Source of the DNA: Burkholderia ubonensis subsp. mesacidophila
GTDB lineage: Bacteria; Pseudomonadota; Gammaproteobacteria; Burkholderiales; Burkholderiaceae
Reading direction: 5' to 3'
Length of the DNA: 64,000 bases
Assembly (NCBI RefSeq): GCF_002097715.1
Contig: NZ_CP020738.1
Span: forward strand, 2,852,001-2,916,000
Shown here: piece after piece, positions 49,367 to 58,652 of the stretch
Layout of the letters: each line of letters begins with the position of its first letter
Numbering within the stretch: the stretch's first letter is position 1
Notes under the pieces: model-generated
What the model saw: only the letters and a program-made list of their open reading frames with translations
Database searches by the model: none
What the model was told of the DNA's origin: nothing
Made by a program: the position numbers and the translations under genes

Positions 49367-50310
49367 CCGATCGATTCCGCCCGTATCGCCGCGCGCTGGC
49401 CGCCCTGCTGGGCGCAGCCGCCTGCGGGCCGGCGTTCGCCGCGGCCGATCCGTCGGCCGCGTCCGCCCCTGCCGCAACAACCGCCGTCGCAGCCGCGACG
49501 CCCACGCCCGCGCAGCCGTTCACCCCACCCGCTGAATCCGCGCTGCCCGACGACGAATTCGGCAAGACCGTGAAGCTCGGCGAACGGATCTTCATGCACA
49601 CGCCCGAGTTCGCGGGCAAATACGTCGGCAACCCGCTCACCTGCGCGAGCTGCCATCTCGACGCCGGCCGCCGCGCGGATTCGAGCCCGATGTGGGGCGC
49701 GTATCCGCTGTATCCCGCCTACCGCATCAAGAACGGCCACGTGAACACGTTCGCCGAACGCCTGCAGGGGTGCTTTCGCTACAGCATGAACGGCAAGGCG
49801 CCACCGAACGGCGACCCGATCCTGGTCGCGCTCGAAACCTACGCGTACTGGCTCGCGAAGGGCGCGCCGATCGGCGGCAAGCTGCCCGGCCAGGGCTTTC
49901 CGAAACTGCCGCCGCCCGCGCTGAAACCCGACTATGCGCGCGGCGCCGCCGTCTACGCGCAGCATTGCGCGCTGTGCCACGGCGCCGACGGACAGGGGCA
50001 GTCGAGCGGCGGCAAGACGGTGTTCCCGCCGCTGTGGGGCGCGCGCTCGTTCAACTGGGGCGCGGGCATGGGCGACATCCGCAACGCGGCCGGGTTCATC
50101 AAGGCCAACATGCCGCTCGGGCTCGGCGGCACGCTGACCGACCAGCAGGCGTGGGACGTCGCGACCTTCATGGACAGCCACGAACGGCCGCAGGATCCGC
50201 GCTTCACGAGGTCGGTCGAGGCCACGCGCGCGCGCTTTCACGACAACCCCGACTCGATGTACGGGCGGACCGTGAACGGACGCGTGCTAGGCGCACCCGG
50301 CCCGCACTGA
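49363..50310 (+). CDS. tsdA: TsdA-like diheme thiosulfate dehydrogenase/tetrathionate reductase
   Basis: The protein has 315 residues with a signal peptide. Heme sites are CASCH (94-98, in NPLTCASCHLDAGR) and CALCH (202-206). Cys137, in LQGCFRYSMNG, lies exactly 39 residues after the first heme His. This matches the spacing of the unusual Cys heme ligand that defines TsdA, which interconverts thiosulfate and tetrathionate. The c4-like gene upstream would accept its electrons. The C-terminal half of the cytochrome at the left window edge has the same layout, so the window carries two TsdA-like modules. The direction of catalysis in vivo cannot be read from sequence. Confidence 0.78.
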   Translation: MTDRFRPYRRALAALLGAAACGPAFAAADPSAASAPAATTAVAAATPTPAQPFTPPAESALPDDEFGKTVKLGERIFMHTPEFAGKYVGNPLTCASCHLDAGRRADSSPMWGAYPLYPAYRIKNGHVNTFAERLQGCFRYSMNGKAPPNGDPILVALETYAYWLAKGAPIGGKLPGQGFPKLPPPALKPDYARGAAVYAQHCALCHGADGQGQSSGGKTVFPPLWGARSFNWGAGMGDIRNAAGFIKANMPLGLGGTLTDQQAWDVATFMDSHERPQDPRFTRSVEATRARFHDNPDSMYGRTVNGRVLGAPGPH

Positions 50311-50327
50311 CGCGGGAGCAAACGTGA

Positions 50328-52244
50328 TCACGGATGCCAGCGATACACGACGATGCTGGAGCCGTTGTAGTTGTCCTTCGTGATCACGTACTCGCCGGTC
50401 GAGCGGAGATACGCGCGAATGCCGTACATCGAGTCGACGTCGTTGCCGACGTCCATCGCCGTCGTATTCGAATTCGTCAGCGTGGTGACGAGGGCGCCCG
50501 TGTCGAGATCGAACACGTCGATGTTCGGCACCGTGTGCACGTAGCCGACGAACAGGTAATGGCCGGCCGCCGCGATCGTTTTCGGGTTCGGGCTGGTGAG
50601 CGTGATCACCGGGTTCGGTGCGGTCGTGTTGCCGGCCTTCCAGCCGTGATAGATCTCGATGTAGCCGTTCATCGCCGTCCAGTCCCAGTTCCCCGCGAGG
50701 CCCTGCGCGAGGATCATCGTGTCGCTGTCCGACTGGTAAACAATGCGCGTGACCGGCGCGACCGTGGCCGGCACTGGAATCGTCGTGGGCTTGCCCCATG
50801 ACGGCTTGCCGGTCGCGTCGAAGCCCGTCATCAGATAGTGGGTGAGGGTGTTCGTGCCGTTGAGGCCGGCCCACACGTCGCCGTTGCCGTCGATCGCGAA
50901 GCCCGCGGTGACCTGCAGCGTCGTGTTGAACGGCTTGCCCGGCAGCGAGCCGGCCGGAATCGCGATGTAGCCGCTCGTCGCGTTGAAGTAGTAGAAGTTG
51001 AAGTTGCCGGGGTTCTGGCCGGACGCGACGAGAATCCGGTTGCCGCCGACCGACACGAGCTGGCCGAAATGCTGGCCGCGCTGATAGTCCTTGATGTCGA
51101 GGCGCGGGTCGCGCGGATAGGTGAACGGATCGATCGTGTTCGCGACGAACGTGCCGCCCGAGGTGCCCGTATAGATGTTGGCGCCGCTGTAGAAGAGCGC
51201 GCCGTCCGTCACCGGGTCCGGCGCGGCGATCGCCTCGAAGTTCAGCGCCTGCAGCTTCCATTGCAGCGCGCCCGCCGGGCTGTACGCGTGCAGGTCGGTG
51301 CTGCCGTTGCGCCCGAGATCCCAGCCGCCGCCCCACGCGTTGTTCAGCACGTACAGGTTGCCGGCCGCATCCTTGCCGATGCCCGCGACGCGCGTGAAGC
51401 GCTTGTCGCCGACCTGCCCCTTGATGCCCGACGTGGTGTCCAGATAGCCGCCCTGCACGCCGAACGTGCCGACCTGCGCCGGAATGCCGACCAGGTTGTA
51501 GGTCTTGATGTTCATGTCGGGGCCTTCGTCGCCGACCATCAACTGCCCCGTCGACGCGTCGAAATACAGCGACGACGGCCGCGACACGGCGCCCATCTCG
51601 ATCGTGTTCATCTGCGTGCCCGCCGGGCTGTACTGCACGACCACGCCCGCGCTCTTGCGCGCGACCCACAGGTTGCCCGCGGCGTCGAGCGCGAGCGCGC
51701 CGGGGCCCGTCACGTTGATGTCGCGCTGCCAGACGCCGGCGGTCGTATAGACGCGCACGCGATTGCCGTAGAAATCGCTCACGTACAGCAGCGTGCCGGC
51801 CGTCGCGAGCCCGGTGATCACGTCCGCGTACTGCACGCCCGTCCACACGCTGACCGGAATGCGCAGGTCGCGGGTGTTCGTCGAGCGGTTGTAGCGCCCC
51901 ACCGACCCGCTGCCGAAGTTGCGGTTGTAGCCGAGCGCGACGAACAGCGACGACGCGTTGCCGGTGATGGCCCCGCCCTGGAACTCGTCGTGCAGCCCGA
52001 TCGTGCCGATGCCCTGGCCGTTCTGGTACATCGCGACGCCGCCCGCGTTTTCGTCCCAGCGCGACGACGTGTAGATCACGCCTTCGGGCGCGACCCACAT
52101 CGATCGTGCGCCGTTGCCGACGTGCGCGGCGATCGTGCCGAACGTATTCGCGATCCAGTCGGTCGAGTATTGCGCGTGAACGGCCGACACGATCGTCGCG
52201 AGCAATGCGCCAAGCAATGCCGCGCGGATTTGTTTCATGAACAT
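50328..52244 (-). CDS. Secreted NHL/SMP-30-type beta-propeller protein
   Basis: The protein has 638 residues from ATG 52244 with AGGAG 9 bases upstream. A signal peptide ending in SAVHAQ precedes repeated propeller blades (GPGALALDAAGNLWVARKSAG, RVAGIGKDAAGNLYVLNN, TAGFAIDGNGDVWAGLNG). Asp-Gly/Ala-Xaa-Gly-Asn turns recur, typical of NHL or SMP-30-like propellers. No anchor or catalytic motif is obvious. Likely extracellular or periplasmic; ligand unknown. The sequence is poor in Cys and rich in Asn/Thr/Gly, like a surface-exposed protein. It is convergent with the tsdA unit. Confidence 0.75.
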   Translation of the reverse strand: MFMKQIRAALLGALLATIVSAVHAQYSTDWIANTFGTIAAHVGNGARSMWVAPEGVIYTSSRWDENAGGVAMYQNGQGIGTIGLHDEFQGGAITGNASSLFVALGYNRNFGSGSVGRYNRSTNTRDLRIPVSVWTGVQYADVITGLATAGTLLYVSDFYGNRVRVYTTAGVWQRDINVTGPGALALDAAGNLWVARKSAGVVVQYSPAGTQMNTIEMGAVSRPSSLYFDASTGQLMVGDEGPDMNIKTYNLVGIPAQVGTFGVQGGYLDTTSGIKGQVGDKRFTRVAGIGKDAAGNLYVLNNAWGGGWDLGRNGSTDLHAYSPAGALQWKLQALNFEAIAAPDPVTDGALFYSGANIYTGTSGGTFVANTIDPFTYPRDPRLDIKDYQRGQHFGQLVSVGGNRILVASGQNPGNFNFYYFNATSGYIAIPAGSLPGKPFNTTLQVTAGFAIDGNGDVWAGLNGTNTLTHYLMTGFDATGKPSWGKPTTIPVPATVAPVTRIVYQSDSDTMILAQGLAGNWDWTAMNGYIEIYHGWKAGNTTAPNPVITLTSPNPKTIAAAGHYLFVGYVHTVPNIDVFDLDTGALVTTLTNSNTTAMDVGNDVDSMYGIRAYLRSTGEYVITKDNYNGSSIVVYRWHP

Positions 52245-52657
52245 GAATAATGCTCCTGTGACGATCGTCCCTCGACAATGTAAATCGCAGGACATGAAAC
52301 ATGGGTGATTGGCCGCGCATCACGCGCCGATGATGCAATGCATTGTTCATCATGCGCATCCGGCCATGCCAGGCTTTTTCGTCGGGCCGCTGCACGAGCG
52401 CATTCCAATGCCGTTTTTTCGGCATTTTCTGCCGACCCCTTCGAAAAGCGCGCGTCATTTTTTCGTACTGCCACGCGTTTTTCGATTTCGCCGACGCCAG
52501 ACTCAATCATTGCGAATTGAAATTCGAATGCAAGCAAAAATTAATGTTCGAATATTTATATTTTTTTGCGCAGGTGCATTCGATGCCGGCCGGCGGCCGG
52601 TTGCGAAGGGAGCGGGAATCATGCGCGCGCCGCGACGACGTCCCGCTCCGGGGACGG
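52245..52657. other. Intergenic region upstream of the beta-propeller gene
   Basis: About 410 bases, with an AT-rich stretch at 52,490-52,580 (T-tracts). It must contain the promoter of the propeller gene and the end of the GFA-family gene unit. I see no gene or clear terminator; small open frames here lack coding character. Confidence 0.4.
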
Positions 52658-53104
52658 TCAGCTCGCGGGGGCGATGGGCAGGCCATCCCAGGTCGGGCCG
52701 TCCCAGCCGTCGAGATACTTGGGCAGCGGATCGACGATGTCGATCACCCGCTGCCGATAGAACAGGTGCATCGTCGGCTGCAGTTCGTCGGGCAGCTGGC
52801 CGTCGTGCGCGCGGGCGTTCAGGCTGTTGGGCACGACGCGCATGCCGAGCCGGTTCGTGCCGAACATGATTTCGCCGCACGATGCGCAGTACGTGCGCGA
52901 CATCGCTTTCGACGGATGCGCGAACGTCGCATTCGCGCCGGTGACGGCGAGTTGCTCGCTGCCCCACGCGGTGGCCGACAACATGGAGGTGCCGTAGAAG
53001 TCGCGGCACGTCCGGCAATGGCAATTCGCCCTTGCCGCGGGTTCGCCCTGCAGTGTGACGGTCACCGCGCCGCACAGGCAGCGCACGGAACGCTCTCGAG
53101 TCAT
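52658..53104 (-). CDS. GFA/CENP-V domain zinc protein
   Basis: The protein has 148 residues. The zinc-binding pattern of the glutathione-dependent formaldehyde-activating enzyme fold is present: RCLCGAVTVTL, NCHCRTCRDFYG and TYCASCGEIMFG. Members catalyse or assist glutathione-S-conjugate chemistry, though most have no proven substrate. It stands alone between the propeller and the porin genes. Confidence 0.88.
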   Translation of the reverse strand: MTRERSVRCLCGAVTVTLQGEPAARANCHCRTCRDFYGTSMLSATAWGSEQLAVTGANATFAHPSKAMSRTYCASCGEIMFGTNRLGMRVVPNSLNARAHDGQLPDELQPTMHLFYRQRVIDIVDPLPKYLDGWDGPTWDGLPIAPAS

Positions 53105-53198
53105 TTCGCCTCCTTGTGAAGAGGCCCAAGTATAGAGAAGCGCCGCTGCAGCCGGTGAACCCCAGGCGGGCGGCAGCGCGCCGCCCGCCGGCCGTTCG

Positions 53199-54392
53199 TC
53201 AGAATCGCTGGCGCATGCCGAGGCTGACGATCACCTGCGAACGCGCATCGGACGAGTGGCTGTTCGCCTTGTCGGACACCGACGCGGTCGCCGCCACCGG
53301 GCGCCCTTGCGCATCGAGCGTCGTGCCGGACGCGCGCTGGTACGCGCCGAGCAGGTACACGCTGGTCCGCTTCGACAGGTCGTAGACCGCGCCGAGCGTC
53401 ACGTTGTGATATTGCGCGCGGCCGTCGGCGCCTTCGATCTCGCTGCCGCGCGTGTAGCTGTAGCCGGCGAACAGCTGCGTCTGCGGCTGCACCTTCCAGC
53501 GCGTGAAGACGCCCGCGACGTTGAAGGTCGCGTGACCGGAGAACAGCGAACGGTCGCCGCTGCGGTACTGCACGTTGCTGTAGTTCACGCCGACGAGCGC
53601 CGGGCCGAAGTCGTAGGTCGCGCCGGTCGCGATGACCTGCTGCGACTGCGCGCTCGCGTAGCCTTCGTTGATCGACGAATTGAACAGGCCGTCGTCGGTG
53701 CTCTGCCACTTGCCGACCGTCTTGTCGTTCGCGCCGGTCTTGCTGTTGTCGGAGCGCTCGTAGCCGACGCCGACGCGCAGCGGGCCCGCCGCATACGCGG
53801 CGCCGACGCTCCACGTATTGCGCTGCTTCATGCTGCCCGGCTGGCCGCCGAAGCCGTACAGCGCGCCGAACGTGAAGCCCGCGTAGTTCGCGCTCGTGTA
53901 CTTGATCGAGCTGTCGACGCGCGCGGTCTGGTCGAGGTCGTCGATGTCGCCCGGATGCGCGCCGAACCCGCCGATGTAGGCCGACGGCCCGACCGGGCTC
54001 ACGAAGTCGTCGAGCGACGTGTACTGGCGGCCGAGCGACACCGTGCCGTAGCGCTCGCTGCCGACGCCGACGAACGCCTGGCGGCCGAACTGGCGGCCGC
54101 CCTGCCCGGACGTGCCGTTGGTGATGTCGAAGCCGTTTTCGAGGACGAACAGCGCGCGCAGGCCGCCGCCGAGATCTTCCGTCCCCTTGATGCCCCAGCG
54201 GCTGCCGGACAGGTTGCCGGTCGTGAGCCCGACGTTCGAGTGGCCCGTATAGTTGCCCGCGGTGCCGACTCGTTCGTTGCTGCGATAGGTGACGCCCGCA
54301 TCGACGATGCCGTACAGCGTGACGGCGCTCTGCGCGAAAGCGCTGCCCGCGAGCGGAAGCAGCAGCGACGCTGCGACGAGTTGCTTGTTCAT
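53199..54392 (-). CDS. Outer-membrane porin (Burkholderia OmpC-type)
   Basis: The protein has 397 residues. A signal peptide (LVAASLLLPLAGSAFA) is followed by QSAVTLYGIVDAGVTYRS, the standard first strand of trimeric 16-strand porins of betaproteobacteria. Strong Gly/Tyr/Asn content and a C-terminal SQVIVSLGMRQRF ending in Phe mark the barrel for outer-membrane insertion. It forms a general diffusion channel. Promoter elements must lie in the 209 bases upstream, which are AT-richer. Confidence 0.93.
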   Translation of the reverse strand: MNKQLVAASLLLPLAGSAFAQSAVTLYGIVDAGVTYRSNERVGTAGNYTGHSNVGLTTGNLSGSRWGIKGTEDLGGGLRALFVLENGFDITNGTSGQGGRQFGRQAFVGVGSERYGTVSLGRQYTSLDDFVSPVGPSAYIGGFGAHPGDIDDLDQTARVDSSIKYTSANYAGFTFGALYGFGGQPGSMKQRNTWSVGAAYAAGPLRVGVGYERSDNSKTGANDKTVGKWQSTDDGLFNSSINEGYASAQSQQVIATGATYDFGPALVGVNYSNVQYRSGDRSLFSGHATFNVAGVFTRWKVQPQTQLFAGYSYTRGSEIEGADGRAQYHNVTLGAVYDLSKRTSVYLLGAYQRASGTTLDAQGRPVAATASVSDKANSHSSDARSQVIVSLGMRQRF

Positions 54393-54601
54393 GGTTTTGA
54401 CTTGTCTCCGGGCGTGAAACCCGTTGTTCTAGGTGCGAGTTGACAGGGTGCGCGGCGATGCATGGCCGCCGGCTTCTACGAACGTGACGCGCGCCAGGCA
54501 CGCTGGGCGCGCCCGAAACGGCTCGCAATGGTAAATGGAACCGATTCCATAGAAAAGCGGAAGAATGAAAATAGTTTCTTGCGGAAAGTGAGATAGTCAG
54601 C

Positions 54602-54844
54602 GACGTCGCATGCGCGCCGCAGACAGGGAAGACAGCACGCGCCGTATGCGCGGCCGTCACCGAATGGGCGTTCGCCGGGTACGGCTTCGTGCGGATCCAG
54701 GGCGTCGTCCTCTCGACCAACCTGCGCTCGGCGCACGTGCTGCAGAAGTGCGGCTTCCGCTACGAAGGACTGTTGCGCGCATACCGGATGGTCCGCGGCG
54801 CGCCCAGTGATTTCGCGATGTATGCGCGCGTCGCGACCGACTGA
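54602..54844 (+). pseudogene. C-terminal remnant of a RimJ/RimL-type acetyltransferase
   Basis: An open stretch with no start codon of its own encodes about 80 residues (GKTARAVCAAVTEWAFA, VLQKCGFRYEGLLRAYRMV, SDFAMYARVATD). This matches the C-terminal half of GNAT proteins that acetylate ribosomal N-termini. The acetyl-CoA loop is cut at the left end, and an in-frame stop lies at 54572-54574. It is a decayed fragment left beside the porin gene. Confidence 0.7.
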
Positions 54845-55064
54845 CGCGCGGCACGCGGCAGCGCCCGCCGGCCGATGGACGGCCTGTGCCGAATTGACGA
54901 CAATCGCCGCTCCCCCCTCGACGACCTGACCAGCGGGCGATGCTGACGCGCACATCATGGCGCGTTGGGCAAGACACCCTGCAGAAAGCCGTGGTGCGTC
55001 TCACGGCCGGATGAACAGGCCAGGCGTCGAACCGATCACGTCAATCACGAGAAACCAAACCGAC

Positions 55065-55676
55065 ATGCCGGTTCCATCGCAACTGCTTTTCCTGCCGGGC
55101 GCCTCGGGCAGCACCGCGTTCTGGCAGCCACTGATCGACAACCTGACCCACCCTGCCGAGCGACGCGTCGTCGCCTATCCCGGCTTCGGCGACGAGCCCG
55201 GCGATCCGGACGTCTGCGACTTCGACGGCCTCGTGCGGCGCGTGCTGCGGCGCCTCGACCGGCCCACCGCGGTGATCGCGCAATCGATGGGCGGCGTGAT
55301 CGCGCTGCGCGCGGCGCTCGAGCGGCCCGAATGGGTCACGCATCTGGTGCTGACGGTCACGTCCGGCGGCCTCGACATGCAGGGTCTCGGCGCGCAGGAC
55401 TGGCGCAGCGGATTCGCCGCCGAGAATCCGCACCTGCCGGACTGGTTCCTGTCGTTTCGCGCCGACCTGTCGGCGGAGCTGGGCCGGGTCGCGCAGCCAA
55501 CGCTGCTGCTGTGGGGCGACGCGGACCCGTTCAGTCCGGTCGCAGCCGGCCGGCGCCTGATCGAACGGCTGCCCGATGCGCGGCTGCACGTCGTGCCGGG
55601 CGGCCAGCATGATCTCGCCGCCGTGCATGCGCGCACGCTCGCGCCGCTCGTCGATGCGCATCTGCAGCGGGTCTGA
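55065..55676 (+). CDS. Alpha/beta-hydrolase
   Basis: The protein has 203 residues from ATG 55065; an upstream in-frame ATG at 54957 lacks support. The fold shows LLFLPGASGSTAFWQPLI (oxyanion region), the nucleophile elbow AQSMGGVIAL, an acid in LLWGDADPFSPV, and the His in GGQHDLAAV. It is a small cytosolic esterase or lipase-like enzyme of unknown substrate, with short lid insertions. Convergent with the histidine kinase gene, 24 bases apart. Confidence 0.85.
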   Translation: MPVPSQLLFLPGASGSTAFWQPLIDNLTHPAERRVVAYPGFGDEPGDPDVCDFDGLVRRVLRRLDRPTAVIAQSMGGVIALRAALERPEWVTHLVLTVTSGGLDMQGLGAQDWRSGFAAENPHLPDWFLSFRADLSAELGRVAQPTLLLWGDADPFSPVAAGRRLIERLPDARLHVVPGGQHDLAAVHARTLAPLVDAHLQRV

Positions 55677-55700
55677 TCGGCTGAACGGCACGCTTCACAT

Positions 55701-57023
55701 CTAGCCGGCGAGATTGCGCAACGTCAACCGCGCCTCGAGCCCGCCTTCGGGCCGGTTCGCCAGCGTCAGCACGCCGCCCATCGCGAGCGCGAGCTGCCGC
55801 GCAATCGCGAGGCCGAGCCCCGTGCCGCCCGTCTCGCGATTGCGCGACGTCTCGACGCGCCGGAACGGCTCGAACACCGCATCGAGCTGGTCGTCCGGGA
55901 TGCCGGGCCCGCGGTCCAGCACCGCGACGACCGCGCCGCCGTCCGGCGCGGCCGTCACGTCGATCTCGGCCGCACCGGAGAACTTCAGCGCGTTGTCGAC
56001 GAGATTGCCGACGATGCGGCGCAGCGCCTTCGGCCGCGTGACGAGCGCGATCGGCGCGCGGCTGTGCAGCGTGACGGCCTGCCCTGCGTCCGCGTAGTCG
56101 CACACGATGCTGTCGAGCAGCGCATCGAGATCGGTGCGCCGCGCGGCTTCCTCGGTGCCGTGCAGCGTCTTCGCATAGGCGACGCCCTCCTTCACGAGGT
56201 GCTCCATCTCGAGCAGGTCCTGGCGCAGCTTCGCGCCCTGCGCGTCGTCGTCCATCACGTCGACGCGCAGCCGCATCCGCGTGATCGGCGTCTGCAGGTC
56301 GTGCGAGATCGACGCGAGGATCTGCATGCGCTCCGCCATGTACTGCGCGATGCGGTCCTGCATCGCATTGAACGCGCGCGCCGCACGCGCGACCTCGGAC
56401 GGGCCGTCCTCGCTCAGCCGCTCCGCCTTCAGGTCCGGGCCGAGCGCATCGGCGGCCTGCGCGAGCTGCTTGAGCGGCCTCGTCGCGAGCCGCACCGCGA
56501 GCCAGCAGCACGCGGCCAGCACCGCGAGCTGCAGCGCGAGCACGAACGGCAGCCAGCCCGACAGCGGCACCGTCGACATCGGATGGATGTCGATCGTCAG
56601 CGGCGATCCGTCGGTCAGGCGCAGATGCACCTGCAGATGCTCGCTGTCGCCGGGCATCGCGTTCGCGGTCAGCGGGTACTCGCCGCCGATGCCGTCCGAG
56701 ATCGACCGCTCGACGCGCGCCGACAGCCGCGCCTCCGGCGGCGTGCCGGTCTCGCCCGGCCCGAGGATGAACTGGTAGCTGCGCCGCGCGAGCCGCGGCA
56801 GCCAATCGGCGCGCTCGGCGGGCGGCAGGTGGTCGAGCAGCGCCACCGAGCTCGCGACTTCGCGCTCGATGTACCCCATCATCAGGTTGGTGGTGGCCTG
56901 GTCGCGCTCCATGACCGTGAGCCAGAACGACAGCGTCTGCGCGAGCGCGAGGCCCACACACAGGATCAGCGCGAGCCGCGCGAACAGCGTGCGCGGCCAC
57001 CGCCATGTCGTGCGCGGCGTCAT
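55701..57023 (-). CDS. Membrane sensor histidine kinase (EnvZ-like)
   Basis: The protein has 440 residues from ATG 57023, overlapping the regulator stop by ATGA. Two membrane helices (about 16-38 and 157-177) frame a periplasmic sensor domain of about 115 residues. A HAMP linker is followed by the H-box SISHDLQTPITRMRLR (His241), N-box VGNLVDNALKFSG, and the G-boxes LDRGPGIP and TGLGLAIA. It should phosphorylate the regulator encoded just upstream. The signal is unknown. Confidence 0.92.
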   Translation of the reverse strand: MTPRTTWRWPRTLFARLALILCVGLALAQTLSFWLTVMERDQATTNLMMGYIEREVASSVALLDHLPPAERADWLPRLARRSYQFILGPGETGTPPEARLSARVERSISDGIGGEYPLTANAMPGDSEHLQVHLRLTDGSPLTIDIHPMSTVPLSGWLPFVLALQLAVLAACCWLAVRLATRPLKQLAQAADALGPDLKAERLSEDGPSEVARAARAFNAMQDRIAQYMAERMQILASISHDLQTPITRMRLRVDVMDDDAQGAKLRQDLLEMEHLVKEGVAYAKTLHGTEEAARRTDLDALLDSIVCDYADAGQAVTLHSRAPIALVTRPKALRRIVGNLVDNALKFSGAAEIDVTAAPDGGAVVAVLDRGPGIPDDQLDAVFEPFRRVETSRNRETGGTGLGLAIARQLALAMGGVLTLANRPEGGLEARLTLRNLAG

Positions 57024-57760
57024 GACGTGCCTTCGATGACGGTCACCGCCGCCGAGAACACATAGCCCTCGTTGCGCAGCGTCTTGATATAGCGCGGCTC
57101 GCGCGCGCCGTCGCGCAGACGCTGCCGCAGGCGGCTCACGAGCAGGTCGATCGAGCGGTCGAACGGATCGGACTGCCGCCCCTGCGTCAGGTTGAGCAGC
57201 TGGTCGCGGGTCAGCACCCGTTGCGGATGGTCGAGGAATACGCGCAGCAGCCGGTACTCCGCGCCGCTCAGCGCGACCAGCGTGCCTTCGGCGTCCAGCA
57301 GGTGCCGCCCCGTCGTATCGAGCCGCCATTCGCCGAAGCCGAGCATCCCGGCCGCTTCCGTCACCTGCATGCCGGGCGGCAGCATCCGCGTGCGGCGCAG
57401 CACCGAACGGATCCGCGCCAGCAGCTCGCGCACCGCGAACGGCTTCGCGAGATAGTCGTCGGCGCCCATCTCGAGGCCGACGATGCGGTCGGTTTCCTCG
57501 CCGCGCGCGGTCAGCATCAGCACCGGCACCGCGCGGAACTTGCCGACGCGCAGCTCGCGGCACAGCACGAGGCCGTCCTCGCCCGGCAGCATCAGGTCCA
57601 GCACGATCAGGTCGGGGGCGCCGCTGTCGAGCACGGCGCGCATCTCGCGGCCGTTCGCGGCCAGCGACACGCGCATGCCGTTCTTCTCGAGGTAGTCGGC
57701 GATCAGCTCGCGAATGCCGCGATCATCGTCGACGATCAGTACGTGGTCGGTCTTGTCCAT
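57020..57760 (-). CDS. OmpR-family response regulator
   Basis: The protein has 246 residues. The receiver domain has Asp55 as phospho-acceptor (LIVLDLMLPGEDG) and Lys in LAKPFAVRELL. The winged-helix domain ends with FDRSIDLLVSRLRQRLRD and YIKTLRNEGYVFS. It is translated together with the kinase and lies divergent from the thioredoxin-like gene. The spacer has TGTATC direct repeats and a perfect inverted repeat that may be its binding site. Confidence 0.92.
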   Translation of the reverse strand: MDKTDHVLIVDDDRGIRELIADYLEKNGMRVSLAANGREMRAVLDSGAPDLIVLDLMLPGEDGLVLCRELRVGKFRAVPVLMLTARGEETDRIVGLEMGADDYLAKPFAVRELLARIRSVLRRTRMLPPGMQVTEAAGMLGFGEWRLDTTGRHLLDAEGTLVALSGAEYRLLRVFLDHPQRVLTRDQLLNLTQGRQSDPFDRSIDLLVSRLRQRLRDGAREPRYIKTLRNEGYVFSAAVTVIEGTS

Positions 57761-57841
57761 GAAGGCGGTCAAAGATGCGGCGCGTGCCGCGGGGATCCGG
57801 AGGGGCGATGTCCGTTTTATACCGCAAGCCGCGCGCCGGTT

Positions 57842-57877
57842 TGTATCGCAGTGTATCCGGCCCGGCCGCGGATACAC
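57842..57877. promoter_or_regulatory. Repeats in the regulator/thioredoxin divergent promoter
   Basis: TGTATC recurs at 57842-57847 and 57852-57857, 10 bases apart, the usual step for OmpR-type dimers. GTGTATCC at 57851-57858 forms a perfect inverted repeat with GGATACAC at 57870-57877 across 11 bases. Probable autoregulatory operator of the two-component system. Confidence 0.5.
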
Positions 57878-58006
57878 GACATTGCAAACAGGCGGGGTGG
57901 CCGACACATGCCGGATACGCCCGCGCGGCCCAATACGGTCTGTCGAAACCCGAACGACCGCGGCCCGCCCGAGCCGGCCGCGGCCCCGATCCACGGAGGA
58001 TGCCCC

Positions 58007-58606
58007 ATGTTCAGCCGCTTCAAGACCACCGCCGTCGTTACCGCCTTCGCCGCCGCCGCCGCATTCGCGGCGTTCGCCGAAACGCACGGCCAGACCGTCC
58101 CGCCGATGGCCGAATCCGGCGCGCCGGCGCCCGGGTTCGCCGGCATCGAGCGCTGGCACAACAGCGCGCCGCTGACGCTTGACCAGTTGCGCGGCAAGGT
58201 CGTGCTCGTCGATTTCTGGACGTATTCGTGCATCAACTGCATTCATACGATTCCGTATGTCAACGACTGGTATCGCAAGTACCGCGATCAGGGGCTGGTC
58301 GTGATCGGCGTGCACACGCCCGAGTATCCGTTCGAGCGCGATGCGGGCAATGTTGCGGAGGCGATCAAGCGCTTCGGCATTCGTTATCCGGTCGCGCAGG
58401 ACAACCGTTACGACACGTGGCGAGCATACGGCAACCAGTACTGGCCTGCGCTGTATCTGATCGACGGGAATGGAAAGATCGTCTATACGCGCTTTGGTGA
58501 AGGGGCGTATGACAAGACCGAAGCGGCGATTCGCGACGCGCTCGCGCGGACGGCGAAGACCGCGCCGATTGCGCAAAACCCGCAGGGGGCAGCGCGCACG
58601 CAGTAG
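58007..58606 (+). CDS. Exported thioredoxin-like protein with CINC active site
   Basis: The protein has 199 residues from ATG 58007 with GGAGGA upstream. A signal peptide (TAVVTAFAAAAAFAAFAE) leads to a thioredoxin fold with VVLVDFWTYSCINCIHTIPYV, the Cys-Ile-Asn-Cys pair typical of DipZ/TlpA-like periplasmic redox proteins. The cis-Pro loop follows as NQYWPALYLID. It is likely a thiol-disulfide reductase in the periplasm. Divergent transcription from a two-component system suggests envelope redox stress control, by inference. Confidence 0.87.
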   Translation: MFSRFKTTAVVTAFAAAAAFAAFAETHGQTVPPMAESGAPAPGFAGIERWHNSAPLTLDQLRGKVVLVDFWTYSCINCIHTIPYVNDWYRKYRDQGLVVIGVHTPEYPFERDAGNVAEAIKRFGIRYPVAQDNRYDTWRAYGNQYWPALYLIDGNGKIVYTRFGEGAYDKTEAAIRDALARTAKTAPIAQNPQGAARTQ

Positions 58607-58652
58607 CCGCTGTCCGGGGGTGCGGCGCAGACCGTCTACCGGACGGTCCGCG

